64,000 nt of DNA from Novosphingobium sp. (GTDB lineage: Bacteria > Pseudomonadota > Alphaproteobacteria > Sphingomonadales > Sphingomonadaceae): the NCBI GenBank assembly GCA_024236235.1, contig JACKKV010000003.1, positions 193,501 to 257,500 of the forward strand, written 5' to 3'. Below the pieces are notes generated by a model, which saw nothing but the letters and a program-made list of their open reading frames with translations, ran no database searches and had not been told where the DNA came from. A program made the position numbers and the translations under genes. Shown here piece after piece: positions 46,070-55,157 of the stretch; position 1 is the stretch's first letter; every line of letters starts with the position of its first letter.

Positions 46070-47140
46070 GTGCAGCATGCAGCCGCTCATATCCAGGCCA
46101 TCGGCAAGGCGGTGCCGGAGCACGACGTGCATCTGGACTATATCCGCTGGGCCGAGGAGCAGATGGGCCGGTCGCGCGAGCGGGCGCTGTTCACGCGCAT
46201 GGCCAGGCGTTCGGGCATCGATCATCGCTGGTCCGTACTGGCACGCGATGAGGCCAGCCGGTCGGCCACCAGTGCCGAAGGGTTCTTCCGCGCCAGCCCC
46301 GCCCCGTCCACCGCCCGGCGCATGGAGATCTACACCCGCGAGGCGCCCGAACTGGCGCTCGCCGCGATTGCGGACCTTGCCCGGCAGGCAGAGCTTGGCG
46401 GCATCACGCATCTGGTGGTCGCCAGCTGCACCGGCTTTGTTGCACCCGGGATTGACCAGATCATCGCCCGCAGGCTGGGCCTCTCCCCCGCCATCGAACG
46501 CACGCTGGTGGGCTTCATGGGCTGTTATGCCGGCATCGCGGCGCTGCGCGTGGCCCATCATATCGTCCGGTCGGACCCGCAGGCGCGAGTCCTGGTGGTG
46601 GCGGTGGAGCTGTGTTCGCTGCACCTGCCGTCAGGATCCGGGCTGGACGTGCTGCTGGGCGCAATGCAGTTCGGCGACGGCGCGGCGGCGGCGCTGGTCT
46701 GCGCCGGGCCGGGCGGCACGCGACTTGACCGCTTCTTCTGCACCACCCTGCCCGCCAGCGATGCGCTGATCCAGTGGACGATCGGCGATACGGGGTTCGA
46801 CATGATCCTGTCAGGCGAGGTTCCCGCACGCATTGCCCAGGCCTTGCAGGAACCGGAGCTGCGCGACATGCTTCTGGCCGGACAGGACGCGGCCATGCTC
46901 GATTGGGCCGTTCACCCGGGCGGGCGCACCATTGTCGATGCAGTGGAAGGCGGGCTGGGGCTTGACCCTGCGGCGCTCGGCCCGTCGCGCTCGGTCCTGG
47001 CCCGCTTCGGCAACATGTCCTCGGCCACCATCCTGTTCGTGCTGGCCGAGATCATGGCCCGGCCGCGCCACGCGGCAGGCATTGCCATGGCCTTCGGGCC
47101 GGGCCTTGCCGCCGAAGGCTTCGCTTTCAGCCGCGCATGA
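46070..47140 (+). CDS. Type III polyketide synthase (chalcone/alkylresorcinol synthase family)
   Basis: A 356-residue homodimeric thiolase-fold enzyme that extends an acyl-CoA starter with malonyl-CoA. The triad is Cys120 (VASCTGF), His282 (VHPGGRTI) and Asn315 (FGNMSSAT); GFMGCYAGIAALR and MQFGDGAAA are also typical. The product (alkylresorcinol, alkylpyrone or other) cannot be read from sequence. The start is GTG, 11 nt after GGAAGGA. An ATGA overlap joins it to the FAD oxidoreductase. Confidence 0.95.
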   Translation: MQHAAAHIQAIGKAVPEHDVHLDYIRWAEEQMGRSRERALFTRMARRSGIDHRWSVLARDEASRSATSAEGFFRASPAPSTARRMEIYTREAPELALAAIADLARQAELGGITHLVVASCTGFVAPGIDQIIARRLGLSPAIERTLVGFMGCYAGIAALRVAHHIVRSDPQARVLVVAVELCSLHLPSGSGLDVLLGAMQFGDGAAAALVCAGPGGTRLDRFFCTTLPASDALIQWTIGDTGFDMILSGEVPARIAQALQEPELRDMLLAGQDAAMLDWAVHPGGRTIVDAVEGGLGLDPAALGPSRSVLARFGNMSSATILFVLAEIMARPRHAAGIAMAFGPGLAAEGFAFSRA

Positions 47141-48243
47141 ACGAAGCGCCGCCGATCATCGTGGGCGCTGGCCCGGCGGGATCGGCTGCGGCGATCCTCC
47201 TGCTCAGCAACGGCATCGCCCCCATCCTCTATGAACGGCAGGCCACACCGGGGGACGCATTGTGCGGCGGCTTCCTGAGCTGGCGAACGCTTGAACGCCT
47301 GCAGGCACTGGGCCTTGCCCCCGGTGAAGCGAGCGGCCACCGGGTCGATCGGCTGCGGATCACCGCAGGCACACGGGAATGGTCCGGCAGCTTGCCCGCG
47401 GCGGCCATGGGCCTCTCGCGGCGCAGGCTCGACAGCCTGCTGCTTGACCGCGCCCGTGCGCTCGGCGCGGAGGTCCGGCACGCTGCCGTGCGCCATGAAG
47501 AGGGCGCCTTCCGCGCGGATGACGGGCGGGCGCTGCGCGCGGACAGCATCTTCCTGGCCACCGGCAAGCATGACATGCGCGGCCTGGCCCGGCGGCCCCG
47601 CGCCGCCGCCGGACAGAACCCCTTCCTCGGCCTGCGCACGCGCTTCGCCCCGCCCGCCACCATGGCGGCAGAGCTGGCGGGCACGATCGAGATGCACCTG
47701 TTTGCGGGCGGCTATGCCGGGATCGTGCTGCAGGAGGATGGCAGCGCCAATCTCTGCCTTGCCCTGCGCAAGCGCCGCCTTGCCGAGGCGGGAGGCGATC
47801 CGCTGCGCCTGTTCGATCAGCTCGCCGGACAGCCCGGCCCGCTCGGCCTGCGCATGGCTGCCTTGCCGGAGCAACCGCGCGTCGATGCCATCGGGCAGGT
47901 GCCCTATGGCTGGTATGCTGGCCGGGGCGCGCCCGGCCTGTTCCGGCTGGGCGACCAGGCCGGGGTCATCCCTTCGCTCGCCGGGGAAGGGATCGGCATT
48001 GCGCTGGCCAGCGCGGAGCTGGCGGTGCAGCACTGGCTGGCGGTGCAGCACTGGCTGGCGCGCGGCGCAGGCGGGGCGGAACGTTTCCAGAAAGCCATGG
48101 CGGCCCGGCTTCGCCCGCGCCTCGCCCTCGCGCAGGCGATCACCGCTGCGGGGGTGAGCGCGCGGGGCGGACCATGGCTGGCGCGGCTGGCTGCGATCCC
48201 CGGCCTTTCGCGCGGCGTGGCGGGCTGGCTGCGCATTGACTGA
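47137..48243 (+). CDS. FAD-dependent oxidoreductase (geranylgeranyl-reductase/hydroxylase-like)
   Basis: A 368-residue flavoprotein with an N-terminal FAD loop PIIVGAGPAGSAAAILL and the second FAD motif LFRLGDQAGVIPSLAGEGI; similar to the group of reductases/hydroxylases found with type III PKSs. It likely oxidises or hydroxylates the polyketide product. A tandem 18-bp duplication near the C-terminal third adds six residues (AVQHWL repeated), see the repeat entry. Confidence 0.88.
   Translation: MNEAPPIIVGAGPAGSAAAILLLSNGIAPILYERQATPGDALCGGFLSWRTLERLQALGLAPGEASGHRVDRLRITAGTREWSGSLPAAAMGLSRRRLDSLLLDRARALGAEVRHAAVRHEEGAFRADDGRALRADSIFLATGKHDMRGLARRPRAAAGQNPFLGLRTRFAPPATMAAELAGTIEMHLFAGGYAGIVLQEDGSANLCLALRKRRLAEAGGDPLRLFDQLAGQPGPLGLRMAALPEQPRVDAIGQVPYGWYAGRGAPGLFRLGDQAGVIPSLAGEGIGIALASAELAVQHWLAVQHWLARGAGGAERFQKAMAARLRPRLALAQAITAAGVSARGGPWLARLAAIPGLSRGVAGWLRID
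48019..48060. repeat. In-frame tandem 18-bp duplication in the FAD oxidoreductase gene
   Basis: The unit CTGGCGGTGCAGCACTGG occurs twice in direct tandem, followed by CTGGCG, adding six codons (LAVQHW) to a helix. It is in frame and looks like a recent slippage or unequal-exchange duplication. Confidence 0.9.
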
Positions 48244-48528
48244 GCCGCAGGGCCTCAAATCGGACGTATCGGACACATCATAAGATAAAAAATCCGCTTC
48301 CCTGCCGCAACTGCGAAGAGTGGCGGGAAAGCGGCGATGGCGGTTCATCCGTGCGGGCTAGCATGCGGCAGCGATGTAGGAAAATGATCGCTTGTGCGGG
48401 GAGGCCGTTGGCGCGGCGGGTGGGGATTTGCTCACGCGGAGACGCAGAGGCGTCGCGCGGGCTGGCTGGCAAGTGTGCGCAGGATTGCGCCGCCCGAAGG
48501 CGAGGATCAGTGTCTGCTGCTGACTGTT
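48244..48528. other. Intergenic region between the PKS cluster and tRNA-Leu(GAG)
   Basis: 285 nt with an AT-rich stretch (around ATAAGATAAAAAATCC near 48281). I see no convincing gene, hairpin terminator or repeat here. Open frames crossing it run into the tRNA and were not called. Confidence 0.5.
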
Positions 48529-48615
48529 TGGTGCGGTCGAGAAGACTCGAACTTCCACGGGCTTTCGCCCACAACGACCTCAACGTTGCGCGTCTACCAG
48601 TTCCGCCACGACCGC
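48529..48615 (-). tRNA. tRNA-Leu (anticodon GAG)
   Basis: On the minus strand: acceptor GCGGTCG/CGACCGC, D arm, anticodon stem CAACG/CGTTG with loop TTGAGGT (anticodon GAG), a long variable arm with the hairpin GGGCGAAAGCCC, T arm, discriminator A and encoded CCA. Reads CUC/CUU codons. Confidence 0.96.
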
Positions 48616-48895
48616 AAAATCGACAAGGGCCGAAGAGCGGCCCCTGCGGGGTAGGAGCGCGCCCTTAGCAAAGCCCCCTGCCCCCTGCAAGCGCCCCTTG
48701 CATGCCAATGCGCAGATCATGCCTTTACCACTCCGGGCATGACCGTCCCGCCGCGAGACGGGCTTAACCGATCGCTTGCGCAAAGGGTTAATCGCGCGTC
48801 AACCATTGCAGCATGACCTGCCGGATTTCCTGCCCTGTCCCAGTCTTTGCCGCAGCCTTCGCCGCGCGCTCGCCTGACGGGCCGGAGCGGGCGCG

Positions 48896-49129
48896 ATGAG
48901 CCTGGCGGCGGCGCTGCTGCTGGCCGCAGCGGGCGGGTCGGCCGTGGTGGCGCCCGACGCGCCCAATGGTGTGCAAGCCCGGGCAGAGGCGCGCGCTGCG
49001 GTTGAAATCACGCGCGCCGAACGGATCAGCTTTGCCGCAATGGATGCCGCCGCCACGCGCAGCGCCCGGCCCGCCACGCATTATCAGCGCAGCAGCGACG
49101 GACTGCGGGTGACCTTCGAATTCGACTGA
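48896..49129 (+). CDS. 77-residue hypothetical exported protein
   Basis: A small protein with an N-terminal hydrophobic signal-like stretch (SLAAALLLAAAGGSAVVA) and a short polar mature part ending LRVTFEFD. GGAG lies 8 nt before the ATG. I do not recognise a family. It ends 2 nt before convergent zinc-ribbon gene. A longer open frame exists on the opposite strand but lacks support. Confidence 0.6.
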   Translation: MSLAAALLLAAAGGSAVVAPDAPNGVQARAEARAAVEITRAERISFAAMDAAATRSARPATHYQRSSDGLRVTFEFD

Positions 49130-49131
49130 AT

Positions 49132-49950
49132 TCAGCCCGGTTTCCAGCCGATTTCGGCGAATTCGGCGGAACGCGGCACATCAGTGACCGCTTCATTGAT
49201 TGAAACGCTTTCGCCGGGGGCGAGCGTCGGCTTGGGCGGACGCACTTCCCAGCTGTAGACGATGCGTTCGCGCGCATCGCGCAGCACGATCAGGATCGGC
49301 GGCACGCTGTGAGTCGAACTGCCCAGATTGGTGACCGTGCCGCTGGCACCGAAAAATTCCGTGCCATTGGGCAAGGTCCGGCGATCCTGCTTGTCAGGCG
49401 GGAATTCCAGCTGGAGATCGGGCTGCGCCTGGGCAAAGGTGGGGCGGCTGACCGGCACCCAGTCCGGCAGGCCCCAATAGCTGACCGCCGCCACGATGGC
49501 GAGCGCGACCGCGGCAAAGACGGCGGCGGCGACCGTCCACAGCTTCAGCCAGTTGCGCCGCCCGCGAAATGGCGGTTCATGCTCGAACTGCGAATATTCG
49601 TCCTCAACCGCTTCTTCCACAGGTTCCGCGTCATGGCGTTCCGCAAATTCGGGCGGGGCGGGCGGTTCCGGCGGCTCCGCCACGGGTGGCGGGGGTTCCG
49701 CAACCGGCGCAAGGTCATCCTCTGCCGGTTCCTCCACGCGCGGGGCGGGCGGAGGCGGGGCGGGCGGCGGCGGCGCCTGCACGGGGGGCGGAGGAGGAAC
49801 GGCTGCGGGTTCCGGCGGGCTATCGATGCGCGGCCCGTCCTGAAACCAGCTGTGGCGGCATTTGGCGCAGCGCACCGTGCGCCCGTCCACGCCGATGGCG
49901 CTGTCAGGGACAACATAGCGCGTCTGGCAGGCTGGGCAGGCGATAATCAT
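49132..49950 (-). CDS. Zinc-ribbon (MJ0042-type) membrane protein with proline-rich linker
   Basis: A 272-residue protein. The N-terminus has two CxxC pairs (CPAC at 5-8 and CAKC at 28-31) forming a zinc ribbon of the MJ0042/YfgJ type, then a long Pro/Ala/Glu-rich linker (about residues 45-125), one membrane helix (LWTVAAAVFAAVALAIVAAVSYW) and an extracytoplasmic beta domain of the DUF3426 type. Function unknown. The ATG at 49950 starts at the ribbon; earlier starts lack support. Confidence 0.85.
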   Translation of the reverse strand: MIIACPACQTRYVVPDSAIGVDGRTVRCAKCRHSWFQDGPRIDSPPEPAAVPPPPPVQAPPPPAPPPPAPRVEEPAEDDLAPVAEPPPPVAEPPEPPAPPEFAERHDAEPVEEAVEDEYSQFEHEPPFRGRRNWLKLWTVAAAVFAAVALAIVAAVSYWGLPDWVPVSRPTFAQAQPDLQLEFPPDKQDRRTLPNGTEFFGASGTVTNLGSSTHSVPPILIVLRDARERIVYSWEVRPPKPTLAPGESVSINEAVTDVPRSAEFAEIGWKPG

Positions 49951-50106
49951 TCGGGCTACTAAGCATGCTGCAGGCGCAGCAACAAGAGTCAGGCTGACAC
50001 TGCGCCGTTCAGCATGCCTTTTTTCCACATCGATTGACCGCTATAGGCCGCGCAGCATGATCGCCATTCACACCTGCACCGCCACGGGCGGCCAATGGAA
50101 CGCCCG

Positions 50107-50832
50107 ATGAGCGGAAGCGGCGAGGATATCGTCCAGTTCAGCAATGTCGGGCTGCGCTATGGCACCGGCAAGGAGGTGTTGAGCGACGTTTCCTTCACGC
50201 TCTATCCTGGCAGCTTCTATTTCCTGACGGGGGCCAGCGGCGCGGGCAAGACATCTCTGCTCAAGCTGCTGTACCTCGCCCAGCGGCCGTCGCGCGGGAT
50301 GATCAGCATGTTCGGCACGGATATCATCACCCTGCCGCGTGACCGGCTGCCCGGCCTGCGCCGCCGCCTGGGGGTGGTGTTTCAGGATTTCCGCCTGATC
50401 CCGCATCTGTCCGCATTCGACAATATCGCCCTGCCGCTGCGCGTGGCCGGGGTAACCGAACAGGATCTGCAAAAGCCGGTGGCCGACATGCTGGAATGGG
50501 TCGGGCTGGCCGGGCGTTCCGATGCGCGCCCCGCCACGCTGTCAGGCGGCGAGCAACAGCGCGTGGCGATTGCGCGCGCGGTGATCGGCCGGCCCGACAT
50601 GCTGGTGGCCGACGAACCGACCGGCAACGTCGATCCCGAGATGGCGCTCAAGCTGCTGCGCCTGTTCGAGGCGCTGAACCGGCTGGGGACGACCGTGGTG
50701 GTGGCGACGCACGATCTGCACCTGCTCAAGAAAGTGCCGGATTCGCTGATCATGCGGCTCGACAAGGGGCGGCTGAGCGACCCCACCGGGGCGCTGCGCT
50801 ATCCCCCGCGCCGCCAGGCGGCCCTGTCGTGA
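50107..50832 (+). CDS. ftsE: Cell division ATP-binding protein FtsE
   Basis: ATPase of the FtsEX complex, which links the divisome to peptidoglycan hydrolase activation. 241 residues with Walker [10 protein letters not shown], signature LSGGEQQR and Walker [13 protein letters not shown]. The frame opens at 50095; ATG at 50107 gives the usual start. It overlaps ftsX by 4 nt (GTGA). Confidence 0.93.
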   Translation: MSGSGEDIVQFSNVGLRYGTGKEVLSDVSFTLYPGSFYFLTGASGAGKTSLLKLLYLAQRPSRGMISMFGTDIITLPRDRLPGLRRRLGVVFQDFRLIPHLSAFDNIALPLRVAGVTEQDLQKPVADMLEWVGLAGRSDARPATLSGGEQQRVAIARAVIGRPDMLVADEPTGNVDPEMALKLLRLFEALNRLGTTVVVATHDLHLLKKVPDSLIMRLDKGRLSDPTGALRYPPRRQAALS

Positions 50833-51764
50833 AGTCACCGCCGGTCATCGCCCGCGCGATTGCGCGCGGCTTCTCCGGCCTGTCGGGCGAGCGCGGATCG
50901 CAGCTGCTGCCGCAGGCCCGGCTGGCCGGGCCGATGCCCTGGGTCATCGCCATCATGATCGCGCTGACCTCGATCGCGGCGGCCGGCGGGCTGGCGCTGA
51001 ACAATCTGGCGCAGGCGGCCAGGGCCGAGCTGTCGGGCGGCGTCACCGTGCAGATCGTGGAGGCAGACCCCGTCGAACGCGCCCGCCAGGCGACTGCTGC
51101 CGCCACGGCGCTGGCCGGAAAACCAGGGGTAAGCGCGATCCGGGTGATCCCCGATGCCGAACTGGACCGGCTGATCGAGCCCTGGCTGGGCGATGCCGCC
51201 AGCGGTGATGCCGCCATCCCGGTTCCGGCGCTGATCGACCTGCACCTGTCCGGAACGATCACCCCGCAACGCCTTGGCGAGCTGCGCAATGCCCTTGCCA
51301 GCGCAGCTCCATCAGCCCGGATCGATGCGCAGGCCGACTGGCTCGGCCCGGTGTTTGCCGCCATTTCATCGTTGCAATGGCTGGCGCTGGCGCTGATCGC
51401 GCTGCTGGCGCTGGCCAGTATCGCCGCCGTCTGGCTGGCCGCCCGCTCCGCGCTGGGCAGCAATCACGAAACGATCGAGGTGGTGCATCACCTGGGCGGC
51501 ACGGATGCGCAGATCGCCCGCATTTTCCAGCGCTCGGTCGCACGCGATGCGCTGCTGGGCGGGTGTGCGGGGCTGGCGATCGGGCTGATCGCGGTATTCC
51601 TGCTGGCGCAACGCTTTGCCGCGCTTGGCTCGGGGATGATTGACGGCGGCGGGCTGGACGTGATGGACTGGGCGATCCTGGCGCTGGTCCCGGTGGCCGG
51701 GATCGTGCTGGCCGCGCTGACTGCGCGCTTCACCGTCCTCGCCGCACTAAGGCGCATGTTGTGA
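50829..51764 (+). CDS. ftsX: Cell division protein FtsX
   Basis: A 311-residue membrane partner of FtsE. A first helix (PWVIAIMIALTSIAAAGGLAL), a large periplasmic loop of about 150 residues that would contact a hydrolase activator, and three C-terminal helices give the FtsX layout. Starts at GTG in an overlap with ftsE and ends in a GTGA overlap with the next gene. Confidence 0.92.
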   Translation: MKSPPVIARAIARGFSGLSGERGSQLLPQARLAGPMPWVIAIMIALTSIAAAGGLALNNLAQAARAELSGGVTVQIVEADPVERARQATAAATALAGKPGVSAIRVIPDAELDRLIEPWLGDAASGDAAIPVPALIDLHLSGTITPQRLGELRNALASAAPSARIDAQADWLGPVFAAISSLQWLALALIALLALASIAAVWLAARSALGSNHETIEVVHHLGGTDAQIARIFQRSVARDALLGGCAGLAIGLIAVFLLAQRFAALGSGMIDGGGLDVMDWAILALVPVAGIVLAALTARFTVLAALRRML

Positions 51765-52306
51765 TCGCGCGGCTTGCCGCCGGGGCGGTCCTTGTCTGGC
51801 TGTTCAGCTTCCTGGGCTTCGCCTTTGCGCTGCCCGGCCCGGCGGAAGACATCAAGACCGATGCAGTGGTCGTGCCGACCGGCAGTGACGGGCGCATCGC
51901 CCGCGGGCTGGAAGTGCTGCGCCAGGGGCAGGCGCGGCAAATGCTGGTGAGCGGGGTCGACCCCGAGGTCAAGCCGCGCGAATTCGCGGCGGAATACAAG
52001 GTCGAACGCCGCCTGATGCGTTGCTGCATCACGCTGGAATTCGCGGCGGTCGACACGCGCGGCAATGCGCGCGAAACCGCGGCCTGGGTCAGGAAGAACG
52101 GATACAAGAGCCTGCGCCTGGTCACGGCCGACTGGCACATGCGCCGTGCCGCAGGGGAACTGGAACACGCCCTGCCCGAAGGCGTCACGCTGGTGCGCGA
52201 TGCGGTGCCCTCGCGCCCCTCGCTGCGCATCCTGTTTCTCGAATATAACAAACTGCTGGCAAGCGGCCTGTCCCGCTACACCGGAATGCTGGAAACCGAC
52301 GCATGA
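51761..52306 (+). CDS. YdcF/SanA-family (DUF218) membrane protein
   Basis: A 181-residue protein with an N-terminal helix (LAAGAVLVWLFSFLGFAFAL) and a DUF218 domain: DAVVVPTGSDGRIARGLEVL, ...DTRGNARETAAWV and ...LVTADWHMRRA. SanA/ElyC/YdcF proteins affect envelope integrity and cell-wall precursor handling. Starts at GTG overlapping ftsX and overlaps plsC by ATGA. Confidence 0.87.
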   Translation: MIARLAAGAVLVWLFSFLGFAFALPGPAEDIKTDAVVVPTGSDGRIARGLEVLRQGQARQMLVSGVDPEVKPREFAAEYKVERRLMRCCITLEFAAVDTRGNARETAAWVRKNGYKSLRLVTADWHMRRAAGELEHALPEGVTLVRDAVPSRPSLRILFLEYNKLLASGLSRYTGMLETDA

Positions 52307-52983
52307 TCGCCGCTTTACGGTCGATCCTGTTCTACATTGCCTTCTACCCGCTCACCGTGGGGCTGGTCATCGTCGCGGTCGGGTCAGCGATGATCGGCGG
52401 CGCGGGGCTGTTCTCCATCGTCCGCTTCTGGACCGTCTGGCACCGCGCCTGCATGCGGCTGGCGGGTATTCGGGTCCAGGTTGAAGGAAAGCTCGCCGAT
52501 GGCCCGGCGCTTTATGCGATCAAGCATGAAAGCTTTTTCGAAGCGCTGGAGCTGCCGCACTACCTGCCCCGCCCGGTCGTCTTCGCCAAGGCTGAGCTAT
52601 TCAAAATTCCGGCCTGGGGCCGCGCCGCGCGCTATTACGGGCTGATCCCGGTGGAGCGTGAACAGGGCGCGACCGCATTGCGCGCGATGGGCAAGGCCGC
52701 GCGCAAATTCGCGCAGACCGGTCGGCCGCTGGCGATCTTTCCCGAAGGCACGCGCGTGCCGCACGGGCAGCGTCCGCCACTGCGTTCGGGCTTTGCCGGG
52801 CTGTACAAGATCGCCGGGCTGCCGGTGGTACCGGTCGCGGTGAACAGCGGCCCGCTTTACCACCGGCTGTGGAAGCAGCCGGGCACGATCACCCTGCGGA
52901 TTGGCGAGCCGATCCCGCCGGGCCTGTCACGCGCCGAAATCGAGGCGCGGGTCCATGCAGCGATCAATGAACTGAACGACTGA
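52303..52983 (+). CDS. plsC: 1-acyl-sn-glycerol-3-phosphate acyltransferase
   Basis: Adds the second acyl chain to make phosphatidate. 226 residues with an N-terminal membrane helix, the acyltransferase motif HESFFEAL (HxxxxE in place of HxxxxD, frequent in this group) and FPEGTRVPHG. It closes the ftsE-ftsX-ydcF-plsC chain of 4-nt overlaps. Confidence 0.92.
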   Translation: MIAALRSILFYIAFYPLTVGLVIVAVGSAMIGGAGLFSIVRFWTVWHRACMRLAGIRVQVEGKLADGPALYAIKHESFFEALELPHYLPRPVVFAKAELFKIPAWGRAARYYGLIPVEREQGATALRAMGKAARKFAQTGRPLAIFPEGTRVPHGQRPPLRSGFAGLYKIAGLPVVPVAVNSGPLYHRLWKQPGTITLRIGEPIPPGLSRAEIEARVHAAINELND

Positions 52984-53010
52984 CGACTGACGGCCGCTGC
53001 CCTCCGGCCA

Positions 53011-53937
53011 TCAATCCCCGTGGTCGGAGCGCCCGAAATCGGGCCGCGCATCGTCCTGTCCCTGCTCGATGATCGAGCGGCGGATGGCGCGGGTGCGGGT
53101 AAAGGCATCGAACAGCGCATCGCCATCGCCGCTGCGGATCGCGCGCTGCAGCGCGGTCAGATCCTCCGTAAACCGGCCCAGCATTTCCAGCACCGCGTCC
53201 CGGTTGCTGAGGAAGACATCGCGCCACATCACCGGGTCGGAGGCGGCGATGCGCGTGAAATCGCGAAACCCGCCGGCCGAATATTTGATGACTTCGCTCT
53301 GCGTCACCTCTTCCAGATCGGAAGCGGTGCCCACGATCGTATAAGCAATCAGATGCGGAATATGGCTGGTCACCGCCAGAACCAGATCGTGATGTTCCGC
53401 GCTCATCAGCTCGACATTGGCGCCCAGCGCTTCCCAGAAGGCAACCAGCCGGGTCAACTGGCGCGGATCGGTCTGGTCATCCGGGGTGACAATGCACCAG
53501 CGATTGTGGAACAGGCTGGAAAAGCCGGCGTCCGGCCCGCTGTGTTCCGTGCCCGCCACCGGATGCGCGGGGATGATCGTCGCGCCCGGCAGCGCCCTGT
53601 GCAGGGCTTCCTTCACGCTCTGTTTCGACGAACCGACATCGCTGACGATGCACCCCGGTGCAAGGCTGGCCGCGATTTCACCTGCCGCCGCGCCCATCGC
53701 CCCCACCGGAACGCACAGGATAACCAGATCAGCGCCCGCGACCGCGCCAGCGGCGGTATCGCAGATATCGTTGGCCAGGCCACGCTCTGCCGCGCGGGTG
53801 CGTACCGCCGGGTCCGCGTCATAGCCCGCAGTGGTGACGCCGGGCAGATGTTCGGCAATCGCAAGGCCGATCGATCCGCCCAGCAGCCCGAGGCCAATGA
53901 TGGCGACGCGTTCGACACAGGCGAGAGGCTGGTTCAT
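53011..53937 (-). CDS. Prephenate/arogenate dehydrogenase
   Basis: A 308-residue NAD(P)-dependent dehydrogenase of tyrosine synthesis. The NAD site [45 protein letters not shown] and [14 protein letters not shown] are in the usual order. Without chemistry I cannot say whether it prefers prephenate or arogenate. It starts in an ATGA overlap with hisC, a pairing common in alphaproteobacteria where HisC also serves aromatic transamination. Confidence 0.95.
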   Translation of the reverse strand: MNQPLACVERVAIIGLGLLGGSIGLAIAEHLPGVTTAGYDADPAVRTRAAERGLANDICDTAAGAVAGADLVILCVPVGAMGAAAGEIAASLAPGCIVSDVGSSKQSVKEALHRALPGATIIPAHPVAGTEHSGPDAGFSSLFHNRWCIVTPDDQTDPRQLTRLVAFWEALGANVELMSAEHHDLVLAVTSHIPHLIAYTIVGTASDLEEVTQSEVIKYSAGGFRDFTRIAASDPVMWRDVFLSNRDAVLEMLGRFTEDLTALQRAIRSGDGDALFDAFTRTRAIRRSIIEQGQDDARPDFGRSDHGD

Positions 53938-55034
53938 CGCGCGGCCTCGGCCATCTCGCGCAGTCCGGCGAGGATATCGCCCATCTGCGCCGTGGTGCCG
54001 ATGGTAATGCGCAGCCCGTGCGGCAGGCCCTGCCCGGGCAGCCAGCGTGTGGCATAGCCGCGCTGCATCAGCCCGTCATGCGCGACCTCTGCGCTCAACG
54101 CGCCTTCGAACAGCACCAGCACGAAATTCGCCTCGCTCGGCACCGGACGCAGGCCATGATTGCCCATCGCCGCGATTTCGGCGGCAAAGCGCGCGCGTTC
54201 CGCCAGATTGTGATCGCGCGAACTGGCCACGAATTGCTGATCGGCCAGCGCCGCCGTGCCCATCGCCAGCGCGGTGTTGCCGACATTGAAGGGCAGGCGA
54301 ATGCGATTGAGCGTGGCGATCAGCCCCGGCGCGCCGGTGGCCCAGCCGATGCGCTGCCCGGCCAGCCCGTAAATCTTGGAAAAGGTGCGGGTGACCAGCA
54401 CATTGTCATGCGCGGCGGCCAGCGCCAGCCCGCCGTCATCATCTTCGGGTCGGAGATATTCGGCATAGGCCTGATCGAGCACGAACAGCACGTCTTTCGG
54501 CAGGCCCGCATGCAACCGCGCCACTTCGCCCCTGGGCAGAAAGCTGCCGGTGGGGTTGTTCGGATTGGCGATGAACACCACCCGCGTCCGTTCTGTCACC
54601 AGCGCCAGCAGCGCGTCCACATCCGTGCCGTAATCCGCATCGGGTGCGATCACCGGGGTCGCCCCGCAACGGCGCGCAGCGATATCGTAGACCGAAAAGC
54701 CGTACCGCACGTAGATCACCTCGTCCCCCGGCCCGGCATAGCCTTGCGCGGCGAGGTTGAGCAGTTCGTCAGAGCCCGCGCCGCACACGATCCGCGCCGG
54801 GTCGATGCCGTGCAACTGCCCCAGCGCAGCCCGCAGGGTGGCGGAATCGGGATCCGGGTAAAGATCGGGGCCAGCCGCGTCAGCGATCGCGGCCAGTGCG
54901 GCGGGGCTGGTGCCCAGCGGGTTTTCATTGGCCGAAAGCTTGATCAGCGGCCGCCCGTCCCCGGCCCGCGATTTGCCCGGAACATAAGCATGGATCGCTT
55001 CGATCCAGGGTTTGGCTGTGGGTGCGTTTTCCAT
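53934..55034 (-). CDS. hisC: Histidinol-phosphate aminotransferase
   Basis: PLP-dependent aminotransferase of histidine (and likely aromatic) synthesis, 366 residues. [33 protein letters not shown] and the lysine site in [15 protein letters not shown] are characteristic. The open frame extends far upstream, antisense to metX, so a short start was chosen; ATG at 55049 adds five residues. Upstream of the divergent metX. Confidence 0.95.
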   Translation of the reverse strand: MENAPTAKPWIEAIHAYVPGKSRAGDGRPLIKLSANENPLGTSPAALAAIADAAGPDLYPDPDSATLRAALGQLHGIDPARIVCGAGSDELLNLAAQGYAGPGDEVIYVRYGFSVYDIAARRCGATPVIAPDADYGTDVDALLALVTERTRVVFIANPNNPTGSFLPRGEVARLHAGLPKDVLFVLDQAYAEYLRPEDDDGGLALAAAHDNVLVTRTFSKIYGLAGQRIGWATGAPGLIATLNRIRLPFNVGNTALAMGTAALADQQFVASSRDHNLAERARFAAEIAAMGNHGLRPVPSEANFVLVLFEGALSAEVAHDGLMQRGYATRWLPGQGLPHGLRITIGTTAQMGDILAGLREMAEAAR

Positions 55035-55067
55035 CACGCGCGGGCGCATAGCGCTGTTCCGCGCCGA

Positions 55068-55127
55068 TTGACAGCCTTGCGATGCGATCGCGCCGTCAGC
55101 CGGCCGTGCGCGGGGGCGATTGACAGC
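55068..55127 (+). promoter_or_regulatory. Repeated TTGACAGC boxes between hisC and metX
   Basis: TTGACAGC occurs at 55068-55075 and 55120-55127, 52 nt apart, each preceded by CGAT. Each could be a -35 element; good -10 matches are not clear. They may also be a regulator site. Function inferred from position only. Confidence 0.3.
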
Positions 55128-55157
55128 GCGCCAGCCACGCCCCAAGTCGCAATCGCA

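Noticed and set aside
48351..48668. 105-codon plus-strand open frame
   Set aside because: Runs across tRNA-Leu(GAG) on the opposite strand and has no coding signature.
48764..48791. TTAACC...GGTTAA inverted repeat
   Set aside because: Arms only 6 bp with a 16-nt spacer; too weak to call.
55035..55157. SAM-type riboswitch ahead of metX
   Set aside because: No SAM-II-like conserved core or pseudoknot pattern could be recognised in the 123-nt gap.
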